From positions 2,196,489-2,226,005 of the forward strand of contig CP070752.1 of NCBI GenBank assembly GCA_020348625.1: a stretch of 29,517 nt of DNA, read 5' to 3'. The notes under the pieces were generated by a model. It was not told the origin of the DNA. It worked only from the letters and a program-made list of their open reading frames with translations, and made no database searches. The position numbers were made by a program, and so were the translations under genes. Shown here one piece after another: positions 22,385 to 29,517 of this stretch; within the stretch, counting starts at the first letter, position 1; each line of letters opens with the position of its first letter. This DNA is from Deltaproteobacteria bacterium. GTDB taxonomy: Bacteria; Desulfobacterota; DSM-4660; Desulfatiglandales; B25-G16.

Positions 22385-23679
22385 GTCCTTACCTGCCCTG
22401 ATCCAAAGACGATGAACTTCGTGGCGGTCAGCTCCTTAAGGCTCATTGGCCCATAGGCATGCAGTTTTGCAGTATTGATTCCAATCTCCGCACCGAGACC
22501 GAGCTCAAAACCATCGTTGAACCTCGTAGAAGCGTTCACGAGGACCACGGAGGCATCTACCCGCTGCAGATATTCCTGAGACCGCTCATAGTTCTGAGTA
22601 ACAATGGCCTCCGTGTGGTTGGAGCCGTATTTTTCGATGTGATCTAAGGCCTCGTCCATGGTTTCAACAATCTTAACTGCTAGGACAAGGTCCAAAAACT
22701 CAGCCGGCCAGTCAGCTTCTTCGGCTCGTTTGAGACCCGGTATCAATTTCAGCGACTCCTCACAACCTCTAACTTCGACACCGGCGGACAGGAATTCCCG
22801 TATCATTTCAGGCAGGAAAGATGAGGCCACCTTTTGATGCACTAGCATCGTCTCCATAGCGTTACAGACACCTGGTCGCTGAACCTTAGCATTGAAACAT
22901 ATATTTCGCGCCATATCGATGTCAGCGAATTCATCAACGTATACGTGGCACACGCCCTTATAGTGTTTCAGCACCGGAATCCTAGAGTTTTCTGCGACGA
23001 ACCGGATGAGTTCCTCACCGCCTCGCGGTATAATCATGTCAACGTAATCATCCAAACCCAAGAGAATGCCAACCGCCTCGTGCCCGGTGGACGGGACCAC
23101 TTGGATTGATTTTCCAGGCAGGCCGGCCTTTTCCACGGCCTCTCCCAGAATCTCTTTGAGGACCAGATTTGAGTTTATTGCCTCGGATCCTCCCTTTAAT
23201 ATGACGGCATTGCCTGACTTAAGGCAAAGGGCAGCTGCATCAACGGTTACGTTGGGCCTGGACTCGTAAATGAATCCGATTACACCTAGGGGAATCCGTA
23301 CCCGTCCGACCTGCAATCCATTTGGTCTTTTCCACATCCCGGTCACCTCGCCGATGGGATCGGGCAGGGTAATAACCTCCTGCAATCCCGCCACCATTGA
23401 TGCGATGGTCTTTTCATCCAAGGTCAGCCGGTCTATCATCGCCGAGCTCAGGCCCTTTTGCCTGGCCAGGCTCACATCCTCGGCATTTATCTTACCGATC
23501 TCCTCTTTGCTAGCTACAATACCCTCTGCCATAAATCGCAGCGCGGCGTCCTTTTCGCTGGATAGGGCCGATCTGAGCCTTCTCGCGGCGAGCTTGGCTT
23601 CGCGGGCCATACCCCGTATCATTTCACTGAGATCCATGAATTCATTCATCTTTTCAGGTCGTGTAGGGCCGATGAGCAC
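22381..23679 (-). CDS. proA: Gamma-glutamyl phosphate reductase
   Basis: This is an NADPH-dependent aldehyde dehydrogenase-fold enzyme of about 432 residues that reduces gamma-glutamyl phosphate to the semialdehyde in proline synthesis. Landmarks are IPLGVIGFIYESRPNVTVDAAALC, the catalytic cysteine in QRPGVCNAMET (C272), and FNDGFELGLGAEIGINTAKLHAYGPM near the end. The start is uncertain. GTG at 23679, 9 bases after the proB stop and with TGAGGA upstream, is used. ATG at 23649 or 23637 would remove 10 or 14 residues and is also plausible. Confidence 0.97.
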   Translation of the reverse strand: MLIGPTRPEKMNEFMDLSEMIRGMAREAKLAARRLRSALSSEKDAALRFMAEGIVASKEEIGKINAEDVSLARQKGLSSAMIDRLTLDEKTIASMVAGLQEVITLPDPIGEVTGMWKRPNGLQVGRVRIPLGVIGFIYESRPNVTVDAAALCLKSGNAVILKGGSEAINSNLVLKEILGEAVEKAGLPGKSIQVVPSTGHEAVGILLGLDDYVDMIIPRGGEELIRFVAENSRIPVLKHYKGVCHVYVDEFADIDMARNICFNAKVQRPGVCNAMETMLVHQKVASSFLPEMIREFLSAGVEVRGCEESLKLIPGLKRAEEADWPAEFLDLVLAVKIVETMDEALDHIEKYGSNHTEAIVTQNYERSQEYLQRVDASVVLVNASTRFNDGFELGLGAEIGINTAKLHAYGPMSLKELTATKFIVFGSGQVRT

Positions 23680-23688
23680 CAGGTATCC

Positions 23689-24825
23689 TCAGGAGGTAGT
23701 GATCAACACGAGATTATCTTTGTGAACGACCTCGTCGTAATGTTTGTATCCGAGCACCTTTTCTATTTCTGTGGTTTTCAGTCCCTTAATTCTCTCTAAA
23801 TCTGTTGATTCATAATTGACCAGGCCAACAGCCAGGCTTTTCTCTTTTTCATTCACTATAGTTACGGAGTTTCCAAGGGCAAACCTCCCAAAAACTGCAA
23901 CCACGCCAGAGGGTAGCAAGCTTTTACCCTTTTGAACCAGGGCATCTTCGGCTCCTTTGTCGACCATTATCTTTCCTTTCGGCGATTTTGTAAAGGCAAT
24001 CCAGTGCTTTCGGCTCTTCATCGGAATCGGCTGAGGCAGAAAGAGCGTGCCCACGTTCTTGCCTTCAAAGATCACGCGGATAATATTCCTATTCAGGCCA
24101 TTAGTGATAATAGTCGGAATTCCACACATGGCCACCCGCTTCGCTGCCTTGAGCTTGCTTTCCATGCCGCCCTTTCCCAGAGCGCCCGGGATAGAGCTGG
24201 CTTCCCTTTCCAATTTGCCGGTCACTTTTTCAACAATGGGAATCAGACGGGCTTCTTTGTTGACTCGAGGATCATGATCATAGAAACCATCTATACTGGT
24301 TAAGTTAATAACGAGATTTGCCGCAGCGAGGTTAGCGATCATAGCGCTCAGATTGTCGTTGTCCCCGAATTTGATTTCATCTACGACAACGGTGTCGTTT
24401 TCATTGATGATGGGTATAACCTTCCAATGCAGCAAGGTAAAGAGGGTGTTCCGGGTATTGAGATACCGTTTCCGATGGGTAAGATCGTCCCTGGTTACCA
24501 GAATCTGGGCCACCTTTTGGCCGTGCTTTTGAAAGGCCTCCTCATAGGCAAGCATAAGCGTACTCTGGCCGATTGCAGCCGCTGCCTGCTGTTGCGCTAT
24601 TGACTGTGGTCTTTGGGCATACCCCATCTTTTTTATCCCAGAGGCGATGGCACCTGAGGAAACCAGAATGACCTCAAGGCCTCTGGTTTTCATAAGGAAG
24701 CTTATATCCTCGCTCAGGGCATCTATTACCTCGAGATTCAAGCCTTCCTCTGTGGTCAGAGCCCCACTTCCGATCTTAATGACGACCCTTTTTACCGAGT
24801 CTACTATTCCCTTCCGTAAATCCAT
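23689..24825 (-). CDS. proB: Glutamate 5-kinase with PUA domain
   Basis: This 378-residue enzyme phosphorylates glutamate as the first step of proline synthesis and is normally inhibited by proline. The amino-acid kinase domain includes VVIKIGSGALT near the start, VILVSSGAIASGIKKMGY, NENDTVVVDEIKFGDNDNLSAMIA and GKGGMESKLKAAKRVAMCGIPT. A PUA domain follows (from about residue 280). The start ATG is 20 bases from the obgE stop with a weak RBS. ProB and ProA adjacent in this order is the usual arrangement. Confidence 0.97.
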   Translation of the reverse strand: MDLRKGIVDSVKRVVIKIGSGALTTEEGLNLEVIDALSEDISFLMKTRGLEVILVSSGAIASGIKKMGYAQRPQSIAQQQAAAAIGQSTLMLAYEEAFQKHGQKVAQILVTRDDLTHRKRYLNTRNTLFTLLHWKVIPIINENDTVVVDEIKFGDNDNLSAMIANLAAANLVINLTSIDGFYDHDPRVNKEARLIPIVEKVTGKLEREASSIPGALGKGGMESKLKAAKRVAMCGIPTIITNGLNRNIIRVIFEGKNVGTLFLPQPIPMKSRKHWIAFTKSPKGKIMVDKGAEDALVQKGKSLLPSGVVAVFGRFALGNSVTIVNEKEKSLAVGLVNYESTDLERIKGLKTTEIEKVLGYKHYDEVVHKDNLVLITTS

Positions 24826-24845
24826 TTCTTAAGCGAAATAAGATG

Positions 24846-25847
24846 TCAAATTAGGATCTTTTCCTTCAATATCCTCTTTAGTTCATCCAATCCCTGACCG
24901 GTAAGGGCCGAGATAGCAATGCATTCATACCCGTGGTCATGAAATGAGCAGGCGATCCTCCTTATTTCCGTTTCGCCGAAAGTACAGAGGTCAATCTTGT
25001 TGAGGGCGATAACTTGATCCTTAGTGGTTAAAGACGGGTGGTATCGGTGCAATTCATCGTGTATCGTGGAGAAATCCTTCATGAGGTCTCCCGGCTCCGG
25101 CTTGCTCAGATCAAGTAGGTGCACAAGAAGCCTTGTTCGCTCGATGTGCCGCAAGAACCGATGACCTAGCCCCCTACCGGTACTCGCACCTTCGACGAGA
25201 CCGGGGACATCGGCGACAGCGAGGGTCTGTTCTTCTCCAAGGGAAACAACGCCCAGGTTTGGGCTGGTAGTGGTAAAGGGGTAGTCGCCTATTTTGGGGT
25301 GTGCATTTGAAATGCGGGACAGGAGGGTGGATTTGCCTGAGTTCGGCAAACCGATGATACCCACGTCGGCCATGAGCTTGAGTTCCAGTTTGAGTTTCTT
25401 TTCAATTCCCTTCTGGCCTTCCTGTGCAAACCATGGTGTCCGATTAGCAGGAGTAGCGAAGTGCTGGTTCCCTTTGCCGCCGGCTCCTCCTTCCACCACC
25501 ACTATTTCCTGATGGTCGTGAACGAGGTCACCAAGCAGGGCTCCGGTCTCCTGATCCTTTATCATGATCCCTACCGGGACCAAGATCTCAATATCCTTTC
25601 CTTTCTTTCCAGATCGATTCTTGCTTTTGCCTGCGTCCCCGTTCTGAGCGTTGAAAGAGCTTCTCGAGTCGAGGTCGTAAAGGGAATGGAGTCTGCTGGT
25701 GGCTCTAACTACAACATCTCCACCTTTTCCGCCATCACCACCATCAGGCCCGCCTTTTGGGAGGAATCGTTCTCTTCTAAAGCTAACACAACCAGCACCT
25801 CCATTACCTGATCTTACCGTGATCTCGGCCTCGTCGGCAAATCCCAT
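24846..25847 (-). CDS. obgE: Obg family GTPase
   Basis: This 333-residue essential GTPase acts in large ribosomal subunit assembly and stress control. The glycine-rich Obg fold (1-158) starts MGFADEAEITVRSGNGGAG and includes KGGPDGGDGGKGGDV. The GTPase domain follows with GLPNSGKS (166-173), DVPG (213-216) and NKID. The start is placed at this ATG because it gives the conserved N-terminus. The longer frame from a GTG at 25877 adds ten unsupported residues. It lies 162 bases after rpmA. Confidence 0.97.
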   Translation of the reverse strand: MGFADEAEITVRSGNGGAGCVSFRRERFLPKGGPDGGDGGKGGDVVVRATSRLHSLYDLDSRSSFNAQNGDAGKSKNRSGKKGKDIEILVPVGIMIKDQETGALLGDLVHDHQEIVVVEGGAGGKGNQHFATPANRTPWFAQEGQKGIEKKLKLELKLMADVGIIGLPNSGKSTLLSRISNAHPKIGDYPFTTTSPNLGVVSLGEEQTLAVADVPGLVEGASTGRGLGHRFLRHIERTRLLVHLLDLSKPEPGDLMKDFSTIHDELHRYHPSLTTKDQVIALNKIDLCTFGETEIRRIACSFHDHGYECIAISALTGQGLDELKRILKEKILI

Positions 25848-26009
25848 TCTCGTTACTTGTTTTTCGTTTCTAGTCACTGGTCATGGTAACCAGCTTCTAG
25901 CGCCTTTTCTTCGTCTAAATCATGCCTTTCAGTTACTTATCTTCTTGACAAAAGATCGAAACCATGCAACGAGCAACCAGCATAGTTTTTTTCAACAAGC
26001 GTACAGTTG

Positions 26010-26264
26010 CTAGGGGGCATAGACATGCACCTGCTTTTTATACTTCCCTGATCTGTCAAAGGTGACTATCCCATCGATCTTCGCGAACAGCGTATAATCC
26101 TTTCCGACGCCCACATTATTCCCGGGGTGTATGCTTGTGCCTCTCTGTCTGACGATGATCGAGCCGGCTCTGACAAACTGGCCGCCAAATCTTTTCACAC
26201 CCAGCCGCTGTCCCGGGCTGTCTCTGCCATTCCTTGAACTACCGCCCGCCTTTTTATGTGCCAT
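26010..26264 (-). CDS. rpmA: 50S ribosomal protein L27
   Basis: This 84-residue protein reaches into the peptidyl transferase centre of the large subunit. It has the canonical [20 protein letters not shown] start and [17 protein letters not shown] core. The N-terminus lacks the cleaved extension found in Firmicutes, as expected for a proteobacterium-like lineage. AGGGAG precedes the ATG. It follows rplU by 77 bases. Confidence 0.99.
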   Translation of the reverse strand: MAHKKAGGSSRNGRDSPGQRLGVKRFGGQFVRAGSIIVRQRGTSIHPGNNVGVGKDYTLFAKIDGIVTFDRSGKYKKQVHVYAP

Positions 26265-26341
26265 TTCTATCTCCCTTTTCTACATAGTGAATTATATCTG
26301 TGGGAAAAAAGGGTCAGAACTAACAATGAAAGGAATCACGC

Positions 26342-26653
26342 CTATACTTCAATCTGAGTGATCCGTACCCCCGTGAAGCCTTGTCTGTGGCCTTGCTTTT
26401 TTCTGTATCCCTTCCTCTTCTTATATTTGAAGACAATTATCTTTGGAGCTCTTGCCTGTTGGGTAATCTTGGCATGCACCTTGGCGTTTTCCACGATAGG
26501 CTTACCTACCGTTACCTCATCGTTTTTGCAGACAAGCAGCACCTTATCAAAAAGAATAGTATCTCCCACTCTGCCATCTAGTTTTTCAACATTCAGATCC
26601 TCACCCGGCGTCACTCTAAATTGTTTGCCGCCTGTTTGGATGACTGCGTACAT
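26342..26653 (-). CDS. rplU: 50S ribosomal protein L21
   Basis: This 103-residue protein binds 23S rRNA. It starts MYAVIQTGGKQFRV and ends in the basic KYKKRKGYRKKQGHRQGFT segment and ITQIEV. GGAGGG stands 6 bases before the ATG. It is the first gene of the rplU-rpmA-obgE-proB-proA-nadD-rsfS-M48 set. Its leader carries a small hairpin (26684-26701) and a promoter (26742-26783). Confidence 0.99.
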   Translation of the reverse strand: MYAVIQTGGKQFRVTPGEDLNVEKLDGRVGDTILFDKVLLVCKNDEVTVGKPIVENAKVHAKITQQARAPKIIVFKYKKRKGYRKKQGHRQGFTGVRITQIEV

Positions 26654-26683
26654 TCTAACCCTCCAATGTTTCAGAACAAATAT

Positions 26684-26701
26684 AAGCTACCGTAATAGCT
26701 T
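26684..26701 (-). promoter_or_regulatory. Hairpin in the rplU leader
   Basis: AAGCTA-N6-TAGCTT is a perfect 6-bp stem with a six-base loop, 30 bases before the rplU ATG and downstream of the promoter. It would form in the leader RNA. It might be a site for control by the ribosomal protein, but nothing in the sequence proves this. Confidence 0.4.
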
Positions 26702-26741
26702 CGGAAAGTCAATAGGAAACCTTGCCTCTCCATGGGTTACA

Positions 26742-26783
26742 CTTGAGAGGCCTCTATATAAGTCTCTCAAGGTAAAATGTCAA
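26742..26783 (-). promoter_or_regulatory. Promoter of the rplU operon inside an inverted repeat
   Basis: On the minus strand a perfect TTGACA (26778-26783), a 17-base spacer and TATATA (26755-26760) form a strong sigma-70-type promoter. A perfect 8-bp inverted repeat, CTTGAGAG-N14-CTCTCAAG (26742-26771), brackets the -10 box, with one arm in the spacer and one just past the expected start region. Confidence 0.7.
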
Positions 26784-26912
26784 TTGGGATTTGCACCTGA
26801 TAATGGGGTATTGTCTCCATGGTGGGATCAATATTTGGAGGGTTTTGCGGTCATGCTAGCCTATAGTCGAAATCTATGATATCATTGGTAACAACAAACG
26901 GGAATAACGCGA

Positions 26913-27275
26913 ATGCCAATTTACGAATACCAGGCTGAGGATCCGGAGAAGGGGTGCGCAAGTTGCCGGGCAACCTTTGAGCACATCCAAGGTGTGAATG
27001 AGAAACCTCTTTCCCAATGCCCCCGCTGTGGGGAAAGGGTCAGAAGGATCATTTCACGTTGTCACGCCGCCGTTGTTGAACCGTCGGAGGAATACTCCAA
27101 AGTAGAAAAAGAAGTGAAAGAGTTTGAAATGGCGGGCATGCATAGTCATGCCGCAGAGCTTGCCGATAAATACTCCCATAAGACACATGATAATCTGCTC
27201 AAAGAGCGTGCCTTAGAGAACTACAAAAAAGCCGGATACGATTTCGATTCGACCACAGGCGATGACTCCTTTTAA
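26913..27275 (+). CDS. FmdB family zinc-ribbon protein
   Basis: This 120-residue protein has the FmdB-type N-terminus MPIYEYQ and a zinc ribbon of two CxxC pairs (C15/C18 and C36/C39, the latter in CPRCGERVRRIIS). The rest is a charged helical tail. The family was first named as a putative regulator of formamide/acetamide utilisation genes, and its real role is unclear. It is divergent from the rplU operon. No good promoter or RBS is visible. It is followed after 92 bases by the glycosyltransferase gene. Confidence 0.85.
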   Translation: MPIYEYQAEDPEKGCASCRATFEHIQGVNEKPLSQCPRCGERVRRIISRCHAAVVEPSEEYSKVEKEVKEFEMAGMHSHAAELADKYSHKTHDNLLKERALENYKKAGYDFDSTTGDDSF

Positions 27276-27367
27276 CTCGTTGCCTCATCACAAGCCATAG
27301 TGAGTTACTTGTTCTCAGACTCACCTTAAGAACAGCCTGCAATTATCAGAGGGAGGAGGAAGAAGGG

Positions 27368-28579
27368 ATGTCTGATTTCTTTCAAAACGGCGAGATCGCA
27401 ACCTTTCATCGGCTCAAACAGAGGGATCTTCCAGAACTGGAGGCTGAGCTCGTAGAGGCCACAAGGCACAGGCCTGTTTCCCTTGTGCTTCCCTACATAC
27501 CAGTAGAGCTTCAGGGGCCTGGTCTTCCAAAGATAGTCGAGGAACTCCGGCACGTGTCGTACCTCAAGAATATTATTGTCACCGTTGGGAGGGCAAACGC
27601 TGAGGAGTTCAACCAGGCAAAGCAATTCTTTTCCGTGTTGCCTCAGAGACCGAAACTGATCTGGTGCACCGGGCCGAGCCTCGAAAATCTCTATGCTTTG
27701 CTTGCTGGAGAGGGAATCAATGTGGGCGAGGACGGCAAGGGAAGGTCCGCCTGGGTTGCCTATGGGTATATTCTAGCCCTTGAAGACAGTCAGGTCATTG
27801 TGCTGCACGATTGCGATATCGTCAGTTACAATAGGGATCTCCTTGCCCGGCTCAGTTACCCCGTGGCCCATCCGAACATCGGGTTTACCTTCTGTAAGGG
27901 CTACTACAGCAGGGTTACAGATCAGATGCACGGGAGGGTGACCAGGATATTCGTGACACCTCTTATCAGGGCCTTGAAAGAGACCCTGGGTTCGAATCAG
28001 TTCTTGGATTACCTAGACAGTTTCAGGTACATACTGGCTGGGGAGTTTTCAATGGATGTAGATTTGGCACGCCTCATTAGAATCCCCGGCGACTGGGGTT
28101 TGGAGGTTGGGGTTCTCGCTGAAATCCACAGGAATTGTGCGCTGCGGAGAATCTGCCAGGTAGACCTTTCCGACAATTATGAACATAAGCACCAACCACT
28201 GACGCTGGGGGATCCCAACAAAGGTTTGCTGAAGATGGGGACCGACATCGCTAAATCCATATTCAGGACCATGGCGAGCATGGGGTACACCCTCACCAAC
28301 GAGTTTTTTGTCACATTAAGAGCGAGTTACCTGAGAATCGCACAAGACCTGATTGCTCGTTATGAGTGTGATTCCGAGATCAACGGGCTGGATTATGACA
28401 GACACAGGGAGGACAGTTCCGCCGAGGCGTTCGTTCAGTGCATTGTGAGCGCTGGGCAACAGTTTCTCGAAACACCATTCGAAGTCCCTCACATACCCAA
28501 TTGGAACAGGGTGCTCTCAGCGGTACCGAACATCAAGGAGTTGCTCATAGATGCGGTCGAGAAAGATAATCACGACTGA
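27368..28579 (+). CDS. GT81-like glycosyltransferase (glucosyl-3-phosphoglycerate synthase type)
   Basis: This 403-residue GT-A fold enzyme has EDGKGRSAWVAYGY (121-134), a DxD metal site in LHDCDI (148-150), CKGYYSR followed by GRVTRIFVTPLI (189-200), and AGEFSMD and DWGLEVGVLAE further on. These are the landmarks of glucosyl-3-phosphoglycerate synthase (GpgS), which joins a nucleotide-activated glucose to 3-phosphoglycerate to make the osmolyte glucosylglycerate. A mannosyl homologue is possible, and no matching phosphatase gene lies in the window. The gene starts after a strong AGGAGG and appears to end the plus-strand pair with the FmdB-type gene. Confidence 0.82.
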   Translation: MSDFFQNGEIATFHRLKQRDLPELEAELVEATRHRPVSLVLPYIPVELQGPGLPKIVEELRHVSYLKNIIVTVGRANAEEFNQAKQFFSVLPQRPKLIWCTGPSLENLYALLAGEGINVGEDGKGRSAWVAYGYILALEDSQVIVLHDCDIVSYNRDLLARLSYPVAHPNIGFTFCKGYYSRVTDQMHGRVTRIFVTPLIRALKETLGSNQFLDYLDSFRYILAGEFSMDVDLARLIRIPGDWGLEVGVLAEIHRNCALRRICQVDLSDNYEHKHQPLTLGDPNKGLLKMGTDIAKSIFRTMASMGYTLTNEFFVTLRASYLRIAQDLIARYECDSEINGLDYDRHREDSSAEAFVQCIVSAGQQFLETPFEVPHIPNWNRVLSAVPNIKELLIDAVEKDNHD

Positions 28580-28673
28580 GCGCCCAAAAGGGAGGGAGTT
28601 TCGAGGTCCAATCGAAATGCGAAAGGGAAGTTAACGCAGAGACGATCACCGAACTCGTTCACTGAAGGCGATC

Positions 28674-29150
28674 TTAGTCTCCTGCCGGATGGTCAGAGGC
28701 AATGATCTCTATGATTTCAAGCCGATAGGAGGGTTTTTTGCTCAACGTATTGCTCAAGAGCCTAACCGCCGTAAATGCAATCCCTAACCCCACAATGCTG
28801 CCAACCAGAGTCAGTATATTGATATCAAAACCAATGGGCAGAGCAATAAGGTAGCCGAGCGTACCTCCACCCACGAGGCCTAAAGCCGGCACCATGTAAA
28901 CAACCAGAGAGGCCTTGGTAACGGTCCCCTCGGGAATTCCTATCTTTACGAAGTCTCCCGCCTTGGCACCAACGGAGTTGGTAGCCTCGGCGAGCATTTC
29001 CTTTCCTCCGCCGAGCATATGACAGCAGCCACGAGCCACGCACTCACCACACATGGATTGCCTGTCCGTTAGTACCAACGCCTTGCTGCCCTGTATTTCT
29101 TTGACGACCCCGTGTTCCTCATTCATGTAAACCTTGGGGCGTATCACCAT
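28674..29150 (-). CDS. SoxR-reducing / RseC-MucC family membrane protein
   Basis: This 158-residue protein has a soluble N-terminal part with a cysteine cluster (CGECVARGCC, about 34-43), suited to a redox or Fe-S role, and two membrane helices in the C-terminal half (about 86-107 and 113-132). This order is that of RseC/MucC proteins, linked in other bacteria to sigma-E control, SoxR reduction or the Rnf complex. Its ATG overlaps the lipA stop by 7 bases (ATGGTGA), with GAGGA just upstream, so it is translationally coupled to lipA. Confidence 0.9.
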   Translation of the reverse strand: MVIRPKVYMNEEHGVVKEIQGSKALVLTDRQSMCGECVARGCCHMLGGGKEMLAEATNSVGAKAGDFVKIGIPEGTVTKASLVVYMVPALGLVGGGTLGYLIALPIGFDINILTLVGSIVGLGIAFTAVRLLSNTLSKKPSYRLEIIEIIASDHPAGD

Positions 29151-29517
29151 TCCTCGGTCTCCTTAGGCCAATATGAAGGATCTCTCTTTGCATGCTCTGG
29201 GGACATAAACTTTATCCAGGGGTTAAGCTGTTGGCGTGCAGACTGGTAAAGCTCCTCGGCTCGATAGGAGCTTCTTACCAAAGGAGCGCCGGCCATGCCG
29301 GCAAATCCCCGCTGTAGGGCATGAGCCTCGTATTCTGCAAATTCTTCTGGTGGGACATAACGAACCACCGGGTGATGAAGCTCAGAAGGGGCAAGGTACT
29401 GACCCAACGTAAGCACGTTGCAGCCGGCCTGCCGGAGATCGCCCATAACCTCCAGAACCTCATCCTTTTCCTCTCCTAGACCTAACATGAGGCCTGATTT
29501 CGTAACAAGGGACGGAG
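29144..29517 (-). CDS. lipA: Lipoyl synthase, C-terminal part (cut by window end)
   Basis: The C-terminal 123 or so residues of the radical-SAM enzyme that inserts two sulfurs into octanoyl groups. The frame stays open to the right edge and reads TKSGLMLGLGE, then VLTLGQYLAPSELHHPV, RYVPPEEFAEYE and APLVRSSYRAEELY, all family landmarks. The radical-SAM CxxxCxxC cluster lies outside the window. The last RSSY motif, whose serine binds the auxiliary cluster, is present. Confidence 0.97.
   Translation of the reverse strand, partial: PSLVTKSGLMLGLGEEKDEVLEVMGDLRQAGCNVLTLGQYLAPSELHHPVVRYVPPEEFAEYEAHALQRGFAGMAGAPLVRSSYRAEELYQSARQQLNPWIKFMSPEHAKRDPSYWPKETEEW

Noticed and set aside
26875..26884. ATGATATCAT palindrome before the FmdB-type gene
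   Set aside because: A 10-base AT-rich palindrome is expected by chance in a window this long, and it has no convincing promoter around it.

Overview
The window reads as a chromosomal segment of an anaerobic bacterium of the Desulfobacterota (former Deltaproteobacteria) type. This is an inference from gene content: a rplU-rpmA-obgE-proB-proA-nadD-rsfS order, a multihaem c-type cytochrome, corrinoid-dependent methyl transfer enzymes and an oxygen-sensitive dehydratase-family enzyme. I see no rRNA, tRNA, CRISPR array, insertion sequence or phage module. Starts of several genes were moved from the longest reading frame to the codon best supported by a ribosome binding site (RBS) or by the family's usual N-terminus.

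Left part (1-10458), mostly minus strand. A cut gene end and a DMT-family exporter lie on the plus strand. Reading leftward on the minus strand there are cobO, a PpiD-like periplasmic foldase, a seven-haem cytochrome with its own promoter and terminator, and a three-gene operon (coiled-coil protein, SPFH protein with three zinc ribbons, second zinc-ribbon protein) behind a sigma-54-like promoter. A small HExxH metallopeptidase, a sirtuin and an HU protein follow. The three-gene operon resembles envelope-stress (Psp/Ydj-like) modules.

Middle part (10593-19778), the accessory core. On the plus strand a tandem CobO-like protein with one degenerate nucleotide site is followed by an MtrH-type methyltransferase, a MtaA/UroD-type zinc methyltransferase, a corrinoid protein, a ferredoxin-ASKHA corrinoid reactivase and a small cysteine-containing protein. 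Together these make a full four-component corrinoid methyl-transfer pathway, with the tandem CobO-like protein as an unexpected extra. On the minus strand, converging, a 4-hydroxybutyryl-CoA dehydratase-family flavin/Fe-S enzyme and a second MtaA/UroD-type protein form a two-gene operon with a good promoter. The methyl donor cannot be read from the sequence. A methoxylated aromatic or another methylated compound feeding the folate pathway is the simplest idea.

Right part (19986-29517). A secreted M48 peptidase with a TPR tail ends a tightly packed housekeeping operon (rplU, rpmA, obgE, proB, proA, nadD, rsfS, M48) driven from a promoter embedded in an inverted repeat. Divergent from it are an FmdB-type zinc-ribbon protein and a GT81-like glycosyltransferase. 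A RseC/MucC family gene overlaps the 3' part of lipA at the window edge.
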